A DNA stretch of 40,161 nucleotides from Acidobacteriota bacterium (GTDB lineage: Bacteria; Acidobacteriota; Terriglobia; UBA7540). The stretch lies in NCBI GenBank assembly GCA_021827245.1, contig JAKAWN010000011.1, positions 1 to 40,161 on the forward strand, read 5' to 3'. The position numbers and the translations under genes were made by a program. This document shows, piece by piece, positions 24,356 through 33,287 of the stretch (its first letter is position 1; every line of letters begins with the position of its first letter). The notes under the pieces are model-generated. The model saw only the letters and a list, made by a program, of their open reading frames with translations. It did no database searches and had not been told where the DNA came from.

Positions 24356-26206
24356 TTAACTTGTTCCACGATGGCCTGAGCAAGCGCCTTTGACGAAACC
24401 GCTCTTCTTGAAAGGATAAATGCTGGGCGCCAACCGCGCCGGCCGGCAATCACCGTTAAAATCCGGATCGTGCAGTTGGAAATACTGGCGCGCAACTTCT
24501 GCACTCGTCAGGTGCTCGATGACTCCTTCTTTCAGGTTGAAAAGGATAAGGTTATTGGCGTAAGCGTAATGATCCAGGTACCCATACGTTACGGAGGTCA
24601 GTCCGTTTTCACCAACTTTCATGACGGGGCTTACAACATCTGCGCGCAGGCCAGGATTGCCGTAATCGATCCTGAGAACGCCCTGAAGATCGTAATCAAA
24701 TTCGAAAACTGGTGCCGGGCCGATGCTGGGACAAAGACCGTCCAGGATCAGCACGCTTCCCTGCGGAAACACCGGAAACTTCCGCCGGATGGAAGCGACA
24801 ACCTCATTTTGCCGCCGGTAGGCAGCAACCCAGAAACATCCCAGAGCGTTGACAATCACAAAGCCGGACACGGCGAAAATAGTGACCAGGACTGTGAATG
24901 TTCTGGTGCGCATAAGGTTTGATGGGGCCATGGTGCTGGCCAATCCGAGCAGGCTGACAATTGTGACTGCGGAACCCACCGCCGCCGCCAGTCCAATGCG
25001 ATTTTCAGGGCCCATGGTCGTGAAATCAATGTGAATCCCGGCGAAGAAAGGCGAATACCCCAGCCCGTATATCACAAGGCCCAGCCCCAGCAGCCTGACC
25101 AAAGCGCCTGCTTCCGGAAAAGGCTGCGCGGACAATCGCGCGACGCGGAGGAAGTAGGTTACGATCAGGCAAGCCAGAATTCCGGCGAGAATGAGGATTT
25201 CATTGTTCGCGTAAAACCGCACGGCATTCCAGGCGATGGCCGGCAGGCCAAGGCCGTAATAACCGTAGTTGAAGTTGAATGCCCGAACCAGCCCCAGCTC
25301 AATGACCTGGGGAATATGATGCAGGAACCTGAAATGGAAAGTGCCAAGCACAGCCACCAACTTGTAGACCGTCACCCCTATCACCAGAAAGCCTGCTACA
25401 AACAGAAACACAATGGTGCCCTTGTCGAATTGACGGTTGCCAGGCACTTTCTCGCCAGGCTGGTATCTGGCGCTGTACCAGTACACGAATGGAATAAGCA
25501 CAAACAGCGGCACGAAGATCTCATAGGCAGAAGCGCTTACCAATAAGGCGATAGCGGCGCCCATGTACCACCGCCAGCGGGAATTTGGATTTGCCGATGC
25601 CGAGCGCACCACACAATAGAAACAAAGAAAGCCAAAAAACATGGACACGAGAGATTGCGATGAGGCCATCCAGAAGCGGTCGGTTGAATATTGGGGCAGA
25701 AGGCCGTAAATCAGGGGCAGACTGAGGGCAATCAGCCTGGGAGCGTGCAGCTTCCGAAGGACTACATAAAACATCGACACCGTTGCTATGAGCAGTAATG
25801 CAATGCAGACCTGCGACCCAATTGGGTGGACTCCGGCAGTTTTGTAAAGCGCTGTGAGGAGAAAAATCTGCAAAGGACGATCTCGCGTGTTCGGCGCCTG
25901 TGAATAGAGGCATCCGAACAGTCCATAAAAGGATTGGCTATGACAACTATTGAAATACGAAAGGAAAGCCCAGTCGTCCGTATAAAACCCTATGCGAGGT
26001 GCATAGGAAATCAGCGAAATAATTTCAACGATTGCCAGAAAAATGCAGTCCTGTGCCAGGCCTGCGACCCCGGAAAAAAACGCAGCACTTCCCCACTCCG
26101 AGATTTCGTTATTTTCAGCTTTCAAGTTCGTGGCGCCGGGGCCCGAGGTTCTATTCCTGGCATGGATAGGACTCAATCCGCCGTCCGAGACAAGGACAAC
26201 AGGCAA
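24356..26206 (-). CDS. Polytopic membrane protein, GT-C glycosyltransferase-like
   Basis: This is a protein of up to 616 residues with about 11-13 hydrophobic helices between residues 50 and 480, and a soluble C-terminal domain of about 130 residues. FYTDDWAFLS (Asp77-Asp78) directly after the first helix fits the acidic loop motif of GT-C (PMT/ArnT-like) lipid-sugar transferases. No further signature was recognised, so the family call is tentative. The start is uncertain: the frame opens at TTG 26206 behind GAGG, and there is no ATG before the helices. It may transfer a sugar from a polyprenyl carrier in the inner membrane. It is coupled to the downstream GGCT-like gene. Confidence 0.68.
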   Translation of the reverse strand: MPVVLVSDGGLSPIHARNRTSGPGATNLKAENNEISEWGSAAFFSGVAGLAQDCIFLAIVEIISLISYAPRIGFYTDDWAFLSYFNSCHSQSFYGLFGCLYSQAPNTRDRPLQIFLLTALYKTAGVHPIGSQVCIALLLIATVSMFYVVLRKLHAPRLIALSLPLIYGLLPQYSTDRFWMASSQSLVSMFFGFLCFYCVVRSASANPNSRWRWYMGAAIALLVSASAYEIFVPLFVLIPFVYWYSARYQPGEKVPGNRQFDKGTIVFLFVAGFLVIGVTVYKLVAVLGTFHFRFLHHIPQVIELGLVRAFNFNYGYYGLGLPAIAWNAVRFYANNEILILAGILACLIVTYFLRVARLSAQPFPEAGALVRLLGLGLVIYGLGYSPFFAGIHIDFTTMGPENRIGLAAAVGSAVTIVSLLGLASTMAPSNLMRTRTFTVLVTIFAVSGFVIVNALGCFWVAAYRRQNEVVASIRRKFPVFPQGSVLILDGLCPSIGPAPVFEFDYDLQGVLRIDYGNPGLRADVVSPVMKVGENGLTSVTYGYLDHYAYANNLILFNLKEGVIEHLTSAEVARQYFQLHDPDFNGDCRPARLAPSIYPFKKSGFVKGACSGHRGTS

Positions 26207-26346
26207 AACCTCAGCCTCGATGTGAATTCAATATCACCCCTGTTATGGGCAGCCAAGGCAATCGGCTACACCAAAACGCACACGAGAGATTGTAATGGGA
26301 GGACTGCGAAAAGTCACTAACCCGGGCGCACAGAGTTCCCAGCGGT

Positions 26347-27171
26347 TCAGACTTCTCTTTCGAGTTCTTCCAGTACGCGGCGCAGCACCGCAATGACCTG
26401 CTCGCGTTTGGCGTTGCCCTTGCTGAATTGCAAGGTCAGCTTGAAATCCTTGGTAGGGGGAACATAGCGGAATGATCCGTTGCGGGTTTTTTTGCCCGGA
26501 TTGCGCTCCTCGCGGGCCTGGTCGCGGTTCAGCGTGCCCTGGGCAAAGCGCCGAACGGCATCGCGCATCCTGGCTTCGGTCGGCTGGCGGGCCACCTGGA
26601 GAAGCTGCGACTTGGAAATGACTCCACCCTCAATGCAGGCGGCTTTGATCTCGTCCGGAATAATTCGAAGAGTCAGAAGTTCGGTGACTGATGAGCGTGA
26701 CTTCCCAATTTTAACGGCGATTTCCTCATGGGTCAGGCCAAAACGATCCCCCAACGCCTGAACTCCATCAGCCTCTTCGAACGGCGTGAGGTCTTTGCGC
26801 TGCATGTTCTCAATCAGAGCCAGTTCCAAAGTCTCACCGTCATCAACAGTCTTTTCGATGCAGGGAACTTCCGCGAGCCCCGCCATACGCGCAGCATGAT
26901 AGCGGCGTTCCCCGGAAATGATCAGGTACTTGCCCGAATCCGGATGCTTGCGGACAAGCAAAGGTTCCAGCACGCCCTTCTGGCGGACCGACTCCGCCAG
27001 CCCGCTCAAATCTCCCCTTTCCTTGCGAGGCTGATCAGCATACGGCTGGATGTCTTCAATCGCGAGCATCCGCCCGATAGCGGCGCCACTGCGGGAAATC
27101 ATATCTTCCACGTAATGCGAACTGTGGCGCATCTGGATAGATAGCGGCAGTCCTGCGCGTCTAACCGACAC
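26347..27171 (-). CDS. parB: ParB/Spo0J chromosome-partitioning protein
   Basis: This 274-residue CTP-switch DNA clamp has ParB N-terminal motifs QPYADQPRK and SGERRYHAARMAGL (GERR 87-90). Box III is LIENMQRKDLTPFEEADG (119-136), and a helix-turn-helix (about 145-170, LTHEEIAVKIGKSRSSVTELL) reads parS. A basic linker and a C-terminal dimerisation segment (QVIAVLRRVLEELERE) follow. The start was placed at GTG 27171 because a perfect AAGGAGGT lies 8 nt upstream, inside the last codons of parA; the two genes then overlap by 11 nt. The next ATG (27132) has no ribosome-binding site. No parS palindrome (GTTTCACGTGAAAC) was seen in the window. Confidence 0.92.
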   Translation of the reverse strand: MSVRRAGLPLSIQMRHSSHYVEDMISRSGAAIGRMLAIEDIQPYADQPRKERGDLSGLAESVRQKGVLEPLLVRKHPDSGKYLIISGERRYHAARMAGLAEVPCIEKTVDDGETLELALIENMQRKDLTPFEEADGVQALGDRFGLTHEEIAVKIGKSRSSVTELLTLRIIPDEIKAACIEGGVISKSQLLQVARQPTEARMRDAVRRFAQGTLNRDQAREERNPGKKTRNGSFRYVPPTKDFKLTLQFSKGNAKREQVIAVLRRVLEELEREV

Positions 27172-27925
27172 GTTGCAGTACCTCCTTCGCCAGGCTGGCA
27201 TACTCCTCTGCACCGGAAGATGTTGGCGCGAAACTGAAAATCGTTTCACGATAGGCCGGGCTCTCTTCCAATCGGACGTTCTTGCCAATCACCGTCTTGA
27301 AAACCTTGGGGCCGAAAACCTCCCGAACCTGCTTGTGGATGTCGCGGGCCAGGTTCGTTCGCTTGTCATAGAGCGTGATCAGGACGCCAAGCAACTGGAG
27401 TTCAGGATTCGGCCGGGCGCGGATGCGTTCCAGCGTTTCAAGCAGATCGTCGGTGCCCTCGAGGGCGTAGTAGGAGGCCTGGATGGGAACAATCAGAAAC
27501 GAAGCGGCCACCAGGGCATTCACCGTAATGATGCCGAGGGCCGGCGGCGTATCGATGACGATCATGTCGAAATTGTCGCGGCAGGAAGCAATGGCGTCTT
27601 TCAGGCGGAAGGGCGCGTCAAACTGTCCCACCAGTTGACCCTCGAGCTTGGCCAGCGCAATTCTTGATGGCGCGAGTGACAGGTTCAGCCATCGAGTGGG
27701 CTTGACCACCTCGGCCAGCTTCATTTTGTGGTCGGTAAGAACGTCGTAGACTGAGTTGGAGACATCTTCTGGATTGATCAGGGTCAGTGTGCTGTTGGCC
27801 TGCGGGTCCAGGTCAATCAGGAGGGTCCGCTGATTGTGCATTGCCAAAGCGGCCGCGAGGTTGATTGCGGTTGTGGTTTTGCCCACGCCACCCTTCTGGT
27901 TGGCCACAGCTATAACTCTTGCCAC
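27161..27925 (-). CDS. parA: ParA/Soj chromosome-partitioning ATPase
   Basis: This 254-residue Walker-type ATPase starts MARVIAVANQKGGVGKTTTA, with the deviant Walker A KGGVGKTT (11-18). A-prime and Walker B strands follow (LLIDLDPQANSTL; MIVIDTPPALG). ParA dimers bind DNA nonspecifically and release on contact with ParB-parS, moving origins apart. The start is GTG at 27925, with GGAG 7 nt upstream. It is cotranscribed with parB (11-nt overlap). The usual rnpA/gidA/rpmH origin neighbours are not present, so the locus may not be next to oriC in this genome. Confidence 0.95.
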   Translation of the reverse strand: MARVIAVANQKGGVGKTTTAINLAAALAMHNQRTLLIDLDPQANSTLTLINPEDVSNSVYDVLTDHKMKLAEVVKPTRWLNLSLAPSRIALAKLEGQLVGQFDAPFRLKDAIASCRDNFDMIVIDTPPALGIITVNALVAASFLIVPIQASYYALEGTDDLLETLERIRARPNPELQLLGVLITLYDKRTNLARDIHKQVREVFGPKVFKTVIGKNVRLEESPAYRETIFSFAPTSSGAEEYASLAKEVLQRVG

Positions 27926-28004
27926 TCCGTAACTCCGGCTGAGGCAGCTTGGAGTAATGGCGGCCCGTTTCGCCCACGGAAACGGCCATGGCTGCCATCA
28001 GGTG

Positions 28005-28490
28005 CTACATTTTATAACGGCCGATATCTTCGTCGTTAAGGTTTTCCAGCCATTTGCGGAGTTCGTCGTTATTCACCTTATCCGCCCCGCTGCCGGAAAC
28101 CTTGGAATTCTTGAGGACTTCATCCTCGACAAAGATAGGGCAATCCACGCGCAAAGCGAGAGCGAGTGCGTCGCTGGGGCGGGAATCGACCGAAAAAGTT
28201 TCACCGTCCTTCTCAAGCCAGATCAGTGCATAGAAGGTGTCGTCCTTCAGTTCGTTCACAACCACCTTCCGGACACGCGTCTCGAGGCCGAGGAGCAGGT
28301 TCTTCAGGAGATCATGGGTCATGGGTCGGGGCGTGGTGACTTTTTCGATTTCGAGTGCGATGGCATTGGCCTCATAAATCCCTACCCAGATCGGGAGCAC
28401 AGAGGCTCCCTCGATATCCTTCAAAATAACGATCGGCATATTGGTGACTGGGTCCATCATCAGACCGCGAATTTTAACCTCGACTTCCAT
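28005..28490 (-). CDS. Bifunctional nuclease family (DUF151) protein
   Basis: This 161-residue protein of the BFN/DUF151 family has the hallmark runs LPIWVGIYEANAIALEIE, RPMTHDLLKNLL, and SVDSRPSDALALALRVDCPIFV with DEVL. Members have reported DNase/RNase activity in plants and are common in bacteria, often near miaB or partition genes. The ATG at 28490 (MEVEVKIRGL) was chosen because GAGGAAT lies 7 nt upstream; an extension of ten codons (MRARLRRGIT) has no support. It sits between miaB and parA on the same strand. Confidence 0.92.
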   Translation of the reverse strand: MEVEVKIRGLMMDPVTNMPIVILKDIEGASVLPIWVGIYEANAIALEIEKVTTPRPMTHDLLKNLLLGLETRVRKVVVNELKDDTFYALIWLEKDGETFSVDSRPSDALALALRVDCPIFVEDEVLKNSKVSGSGADKVNNDELRKWLENLNDEDIGRYKM

Positions 28491-28555
28491 TGTGATTCCT
28501 CTCCGCAGCCTTGCCCGCATCTGCTTGGCTGCAACTGGCTGAAATGCACTCAGCG

Positions 28556-29980
28556 CTAGGCCTGACCAGAAGCAGTCTCTGCTACCCGCTGTCCGACCAA
28601 GCTGTTTGGTCCCGACGCTGTCACTCGCACCTTCATGTAATGCCCTACCCAGGAGGGCTTACCAGAAAAGTTGATGACCCGATTGTTGGTTGTCCGCCCC
28701 ACGGCCTGCCCCAGCCGGGGATGGTAACCCTCGACCAGCACTTCATATTCGCGCCCAAGGCAGTCCTGATTTCTCTGAATCTGGATTTCCCGCTGCCTGT
28801 TCTGAAGGACCAGCAACCGCCGGCCCTTCTCTTCCTCCGGCACGGTATCCTCGAATTGGCCCGCAGCGGTTCTGGGACGAGGAGAGTACTTGAATGAAAA
28901 CACCTGATCGTAGCCGACTTCGTCGAGGAGGCTGAGCGTTTGTTCAAAGTCACCAAGCGTCTCACCGCAGAACCCCACGATGATGTCCGTCGAAATACTA
29001 ATAGCGCGCCTGGCGCGGCGGATGCAATTGATTTTTTCAAGATACTCTTCGCGAGTATAGGTTCGCAGCATGCGTTTTAGAACCGAATTCGAGCCCGATT
29101 GCACGGGCAAGTGAATCTGGTCGCAAAGAGCCGGATGGGCGTCAATGGCTTCCACGATTTCAGGAGTAAAATCACGCGGGTGAGAGGTGGTGAAACGGAC
29201 GCGCCGGATGCCCTTGACTTCCGCCACCCGCCCAAGCAGTTCCGGAAAACTCATCCGCAACGGCGAAGGATCACGATACGAGTTGACGGTCTGGCCAAGA
29301 AGCTGGATCTCCGTGAAACCCGCGCCGGCCAGGCGCCGGCTTTCTGCCAGAATCTTGTCTGCAGGCCGACTACGCTCCGGGCCGCGCGTCATGGGGACCA
29401 CGCAATAGGTACATGCCTTGTCACAACCCTCGATGATGGTGATGTACGCGCGAAAGCGATTGTCGCGCCGCGTCATCTCCGTTTCAAAACAGTCTTCGGT
29501 TTCCAGCCCCAGTCCGGTAACGCGCCGCTGGCCGTTTTCAAGCTCGGCCAGCAGCTCCGGAAGCTTCGGATAACTCGCGGAGCCGCAAACGAGGCTCACA
29601 TGGGGCGCACGCTCAAAAATATTCTCGGCTTCCTGCTGGGCCACGCAACCAAGAACGCCGAACAGCTTGCGCGCGCCGCTCCGGCCTTTGCGGAATGTTC
29701 CCAGGCGCGAAAAGACCTTTTGCGCGGCCTTCTCGCGAATGCTGCAGGTGTTATAAAAAATGATTTCGGCTTCGTCAGGAGTTGAAACCGGCCGGTAGCC
29801 GCGCGCCATCAGCACGCCGGCGACTTTCTCGGAATCATGAACATTCATCTGGCAGCCAAAAGTCTCAATATAGAACGGCTTTCCTTCGGCGCCGTATCTG
29901 GCTGCAAAGTCACCTTTCCCCTCCAGGCCTGCTACGTGCTGATCACCGCCGGGCAGGATTCGAAAAGGATTACTGCTCAT
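28556..29980 (-). CDS. miaB: tRNA-2-methylthio-N6-dimethylallyladenosine synthase MiaB
   Basis: This 474-residue methylthiotransferase modifies position 37 of tRNAs reading UNN codons. It has three domains. UPF0004 carries auxiliary-cluster cysteines Cys43 (FGCQMN), Cys79 (NTCSIREKA) and Cys112 (GCVAQ). The radical SAM core has CX3CX2C at Cys186/190/193 (GCDKACTYCVVPMTRG), with the family motifs HLPVQSGSN and TDIIVGFCGET. A C-terminal TRAM domain follows (QRNQDCLGREYEVLVEG...). The N-terminal 30 residues are longer than in E. coli. The start ATG has GAGGCG about 12 nt upstream. It lies downstream of recN on the same strand. Confidence 0.96.
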   Translation of the reverse strand: MSSNPFRILPGGDQHVAGLEGKGDFAARYGAEGKPFYIETFGCQMNVHDSEKVAGVLMARGYRPVSTPDEAEIIFYNTCSIREKAAQKVFSRLGTFRKGRSGARKLFGVLGCVAQQEAENIFERAPHVSLVCGSASYPKLPELLAELENGQRRVTGLGLETEDCFETEMTRRDNRFRAYITIIEGCDKACTYCVVPMTRGPERSRPADKILAESRRLAGAGFTEIQLLGQTVNSYRDPSPLRMSFPELLGRVAEVKGIRRVRFTTSHPRDFTPEIVEAIDAHPALCDQIHLPVQSGSNSVLKRMLRTYTREEYLEKINCIRRARRAISISTDIIVGFCGETLGDFEQTLSLLDEVGYDQVFSFKYSPRPRTAAGQFEDTVPEEEKGRRLLVLQNRQREIQIQRNQDCLGREYEVLVEGYHPRLGQAVGRTTNNRVINFSGKPSWVGHYMKVRVTASGPNSLVGQRVAETASGQA

Positions 29981-30094
29981 CGGGGAATATTCGCCTCACT
30001 CGGTCCAGTATATCTTGAGACGGCTGCCTTTGTGTAGCCATGAGGTTCTACCGCCGGTTCTTATTCTGCCACGAGATGGGAAGCGAATTCCAAT

Positions 30095-31813
30095 TTAAGC
30101 GGACGCGTGCTTCAGCATTGCGGCGGCATGTTTCAAGACGGCGTCCGTCACGTGCGTGCCGGAAAGCATCCGCGCGAGTTCACCGGCCCGCTCTTTTTCG
30201 CCGGCCAGATACTCGACCCGTGTATGCGAACGTCCGCCGCGTTCGAATTTCTCGACGTAATAATGGTGGTCGGCAAAGCAGGCGATTTGAGCAAGGTGAG
30301 TGACGCAAATCACCTGGGACGACTTTGCCAGGCGCTTCAGCCGCTGTCCAACGCGCTCCGCCACGCGGCCTCCGATGCCCGTATCGACCTCATCAAATAT
30401 GAAGGTTGGATTTGTTGTTGTCATCGCAGCCCCAGCCTGGCTCAGCCGCGCTGTCCCGAGCACCGTCTTGAGCGCCAGCATGATCCGCGAAAGCTCACCG
30501 CCGGAGGCAATTCTGCCAAGCGGGCGGAGGTCCTCGCCGGGATTCGGCGAAATCCGAAACTCAATTGAGTCGATGCCGTTCGGCCCTCCGATATCTGAAT
30601 CCGCAGCCGGCATCGTCTCAAAGTGAACAACAAAGCGGGTTTTTTCCATGCTCAGGTCGGCGAGTTCTTTTCGGACCAGTCTTTCCAGCCGTTCCGCCGC
30701 TTCCCGCCGCATTTGGGAGAGTTGCTCCGCTGCTTTCCGGTATTTCGATGCGGCCAGCTTCAGTTCACGCGCCAGTTCCTCGCGGCGCTCATCGGAGCGC
30801 TCGAGGCTGGAAAGCTGCTGCCGGATCTGCTCCCGGTAAGCGAGCGCGTCCTCGATGGTCCTGCCATATTTCCTTTTGATTCGATCGAGGAGCGCCAGCC
30901 GGTCTTCGACTTCCTCCAGGCGGTGCGGGCTGGCGTCAAGGTTCTTCACGTAATCGCGAAGCGTCAACGCAACGTCTTCAAGCTGTGCCTTCGTCTCGCG
31001 AAGAGAGCCAAGATGGGGTTCGAGTGACGAGTCATAAGCTCGCAATTCATCAAGCGCGCGGGCTGCAATCGAGACCCTTTCGCAGGCAGAGTTTTCGTCC
31101 TCGTATAACGCACCGTATGCGGCCGAAGCCGCCGCCTGAATTTTCTCGCGATGGGCGAGAACGCGCCTTTCCTCTTCGAGCCTGGCATCTTCGCCCGGCT
31201 CCAGCGCAGCCTGTTCCAGATCCCGGAGCTGGAAGCTGAGCAGGTCAATAGTCCTCAGGCGATCCTGCTCATTCTGGTTGAGACCCTCAAATTCGGTTCT
31301 AAGCTGCTGGTGGCAAGCGTACAGTTCCGCCACCTGATCGCGCAGTTCGTCCGCACCTGCAAACCGGTCAAGCAATTCGAGCTGCGATTCATGCGAGAAC
31401 AACGAAACTTGTTCATTTTGCCCGTGAACCTCGACCAGCAGATCGGCGAGCGCCTTAACCGCGGCTAGAGTGACAGGTTGATCATTCACCAGCAGCCGGC
31501 TCCGGCCATTGGAATGGACCGCCCGGCGCAAAATGATTTCCGGATCATCGGATGCTGCCAAGCCATATTCTTCGAGCCATTGCTTCCAGGCTGGCTGCAT
31601 CGGCGAGCGGAAGACGGCTGTGACAGTTGCCTGGTCACAGCCGGTACGAATCAGGTCCATTGCAGCTCTTCCACCGAGAGCCAAACCGAGCGCATCAACG
31701 ACAATGGATTTCCCCGAGCCCGTCTCGCCCGAAAGAAGATTCAGCCCCGGGCGGAACTCTACCGTGAGATCGTCAATGACTGCGTAATTCTGGATATGGA
31801 TTTCGTGGAGCAT
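30095..31813 (-). CDS. recN: DNA repair protein RecN
   Basis: This 572-residue SMC-like ATPase acts in double-strand-break repair. Walker A is GETGSGKS (29-36) behind the typical opener MLHEIHIQNYAVIDDLTVEF. The central region (about 160-360) is a Glu/Arg-rich coiled coil. The C-terminal half has the ABC-type signature ASGGELSRIMLALK, Walker B FIFDEVDTGIGG, and VICVTHLAQIACFADHHY. The length is normal. It is the first gene of a minus-strand series and diverges from tolQ; the 5' regions share 31814-32041. Confidence 0.96.
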   Translation of the reverse strand: MLHEIHIQNYAVIDDLTVEFRPGLNLLSGETGSGKSIVVDALGLALGGRAAMDLIRTGCDQATVTAVFRSPMQPAWKQWLEEYGLAASDDPEIILRRAVHSNGRSRLLVNDQPVTLAAVKALADLLVEVHGQNEQVSLFSHESQLELLDRFAGADELRDQVAELYACHQQLRTEFEGLNQNEQDRLRTIDLLSFQLRDLEQAALEPGEDARLEEERRVLAHREKIQAAASAAYGALYEDENSACERVSIAARALDELRAYDSSLEPHLGSLRETKAQLEDVALTLRDYVKNLDASPHRLEEVEDRLALLDRIKRKYGRTIEDALAYREQIRQQLSSLERSDERREELARELKLAASKYRKAAEQLSQMRREAAERLERLVRKELADLSMEKTRFVVHFETMPAADSDIGGPNGIDSIEFRISPNPGEDLRPLGRIASGGELSRIMLALKTVLGTARLSQAGAAMTTTNPTFIFDEVDTGIGGRVAERVGQRLKRLAKSSQVICVTHLAQIACFADHHYYVEKFERGGRSHTRVEYLAGEKERAGELARMLSGTHVTDAVLKHAAAMLKHASA

Positions 31814-31964
31814 AAGAACTCGCTTGCGAGTCTGCCGTAAGCCGCAGGCGATATCTTCCCTTTTGCAACCAGGGATAGCCGATCATAACCCGGAATGTCC
31901 AGATAGAAAATAGCCAGGAAATTTTGACTGCAGGCCAAAAAACCTCCAAAATGATTCTGTGCGA

Positions 31965-31994
31965 TTGACGGAATTTGACGCCCTATGTTAGGTT
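31965..31994 (+). promoter_or_regulatory. Candidate promoter of the Tol-Pal cluster
   Basis: The -35 box is TTGACG (31965-31970). The extended -10 is TGT-TAGGTT (hexamer 31989-31994), with an 18-bp spacer. The predicted start is near 32001, giving a leader of about 40 nt to tolQ. A second TTGACG at 31975-31980 has no matching -10. Confidence 0.4.
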
Positions 31995-32041
31995 CGAGGA
32001 ATGATTTTTTTCTATGATTTGTGGCTTCGAAGGAGGTGGAG

Positions 32042-32734
32042 TTGGTCGCAGCCCTACTGTTTTTTGTCCAGGGTCCTTTCTGGCAATATCTGTCAAGCAC
32101 TGGTCTTGTCGCACGCCTTGTTCTCCTGATCCTGCTTTTTTTCTCAGTCTTTTCCTGGGCTATCATCTTCCATAAGTATCGGACTTTCAAGCGTGGCCTC
32201 CGCGATTCGCTAGAATTCCTGCAGATATTTCGCCAGAGCAAAAAGCTGTCTGAGATTCGTTCCTCCTGTTCGATGTTGAAGGACAGCCCTCTGCCGGAAG
32301 TTTTTCAGGCGGGCTACCGCGAAATCGAAAGTCAGGCGACCATCAGCGAGAATCCCGGAAAGCCGATCATCCGCAGCCTGGAGTCCGTTCGGCGCTCGTT
32401 GCAAATCGGATCAACAACGGAACTCACTCGCATGGAGAGATGGATGCCATGGCTCGCAACAACAGCCGCGGCGGCGCCGTTTATTGGACTCTTTGGGACC
32501 GTCTGGGGCATCATGGACGCGTTTCACGGCCTTGGGATGGCTGGGGCCGCCAGCCTCCGAAGTGTTGCGCCGGGAATTTCCGAGGCCCTGATTACAACGG
32601 CAGCGGGACTGTTTGCGGCGATTCCGGCCTTGATCGCTTATAACCAGTTTCTGCAACGACTGAAGGAGTTCGGCTCGATGCTGGACGATTTTACGCTCGA
32701 ATTCCTCAACCTGACGGAGCGCTACTTCACGTAG
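32042..32734 (+). CDS. tolQ: TolQ/ExbB-like proton channel subunit
   Basis: This 230-residue inner-membrane protein belongs to the MotA/TolQ/ExbB family. TM1 is near the N-terminus (STGLVARLVLLILLFFSVFSW). A cytoplasmic domain follows, then TM2/TM3 in the conserved order LATTAAAAPFIGLFGTVWGIMDAFHGL and ISEALITTAAGLFAAIPALIAYN. The Thr/Pro residues that line the proton path are present. TTG at 32042 is the probable start because AAGGAGG ends 5 nt before it; the longer frame from GTG 32021 would include the ribosome-binding site itself. It energises the Tol system with TolR, which follows. Confidence 0.92.
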   Translation: MVAALLFFVQGPFWQYLSSTGLVARLVLLILLFFSVFSWAIIFHKYRTFKRGLRDSLEFLQIFRQSKKLSEIRSSCSMLKDSPLPEVFQAGYREIESQATISENPGKPIIRSLESVRRSLQIGSTTELTRMERWMPWLATTAAAAPFIGLFGTVWGIMDAFHGLGMAGAASLRSVAPGISEALITTAAGLFAAIPALIAYNQFLQRLKEFGSMLDDFTLEFLNLTERYFT

Positions 32735-32823
32735 GAGGCTGCGGTCCTGCCGCACTCCTGCGACCTGTTTTGCAGTTTTTCAAATTCGCAAGCGGGGCGT
32801 CACACGATCGGTCAGTGAGGTAA

Positions 32824-33252
32824 ATGATGGCCTTTACAACTCCCAGGGGAAGAACCCAAACGTCGATGGCCGACATCAACGTAACCCCCTTTGTGGATGT
32901 GATGCTGGTCCTGCTGGTGATCTTCATGCTCACGGCACCACTGCTCGAATCGGGAATTGAAGTGGATTTGCCGAAGACTAAGACGGTGAAGGTGATCTCC
33001 CAGGAACGCGTCGTCGTGACCATCGACAAGCAGCAAACCATTTACGTTGGAAACAATCCGGTCAACATTCACAAGCTTGGTGACGTTATTCTCAAGCAAC
33101 TGAAAGGCTCAGCAAAATCGCCCGTTTACATTCGTTGTGACCAGGCAGTCTCATTCGGGGCTTTTGCGGAAGTCATTGACGCGCTGAAACAGGCCAAGCT
33201 GAACAATATAAATATCGTGACTCGGCCTTTGAACACCAAGGGGCGGACGTAA
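32824..33252 (+). CDS. tolR: TolR/ExbD-like protein
   Basis: This 142-residue protein has a short basic cytoplasmic N-terminus, then the membrane helix with the proton-carrying Asp (ADINVTPFVDVMLVLLVIFMLTAP). A periplasmic domain ends in VIDALKQAKLNNINIVTRP. The MADINVTPFVDVMLVLLVIF block is diagnostic for TolR/ExbD. GAGGT lies a few nt before ATG 32824. It forms the stator complex with TolQ and passes proton-motive energy to the TolA-like protein downstream. Confidence 0.93.
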   Translation: MMAFTTPRGRTQTSMADINVTPFVDVMLVLLVIFMLTAPLLESGIEVDLPKTKTVKVISQERVVVTIDKQQTIYVGNNPVNIHKLGDVILKQLKGSAKSPVYIRCDQAVSFGAFAEVIDALKQAKLNNINIVTRPLNTKGRT

Positions 33253-33287
33253 CTTCATGGGGATCATCCTTGCGAAGTGATTGAGGC

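Noticed and set aside
27236..27256. GTTTCACGATAGGC resembling half of a parS site
   Set aside because: Only the left half matches the parS palindrome; the inverted right half is missing.
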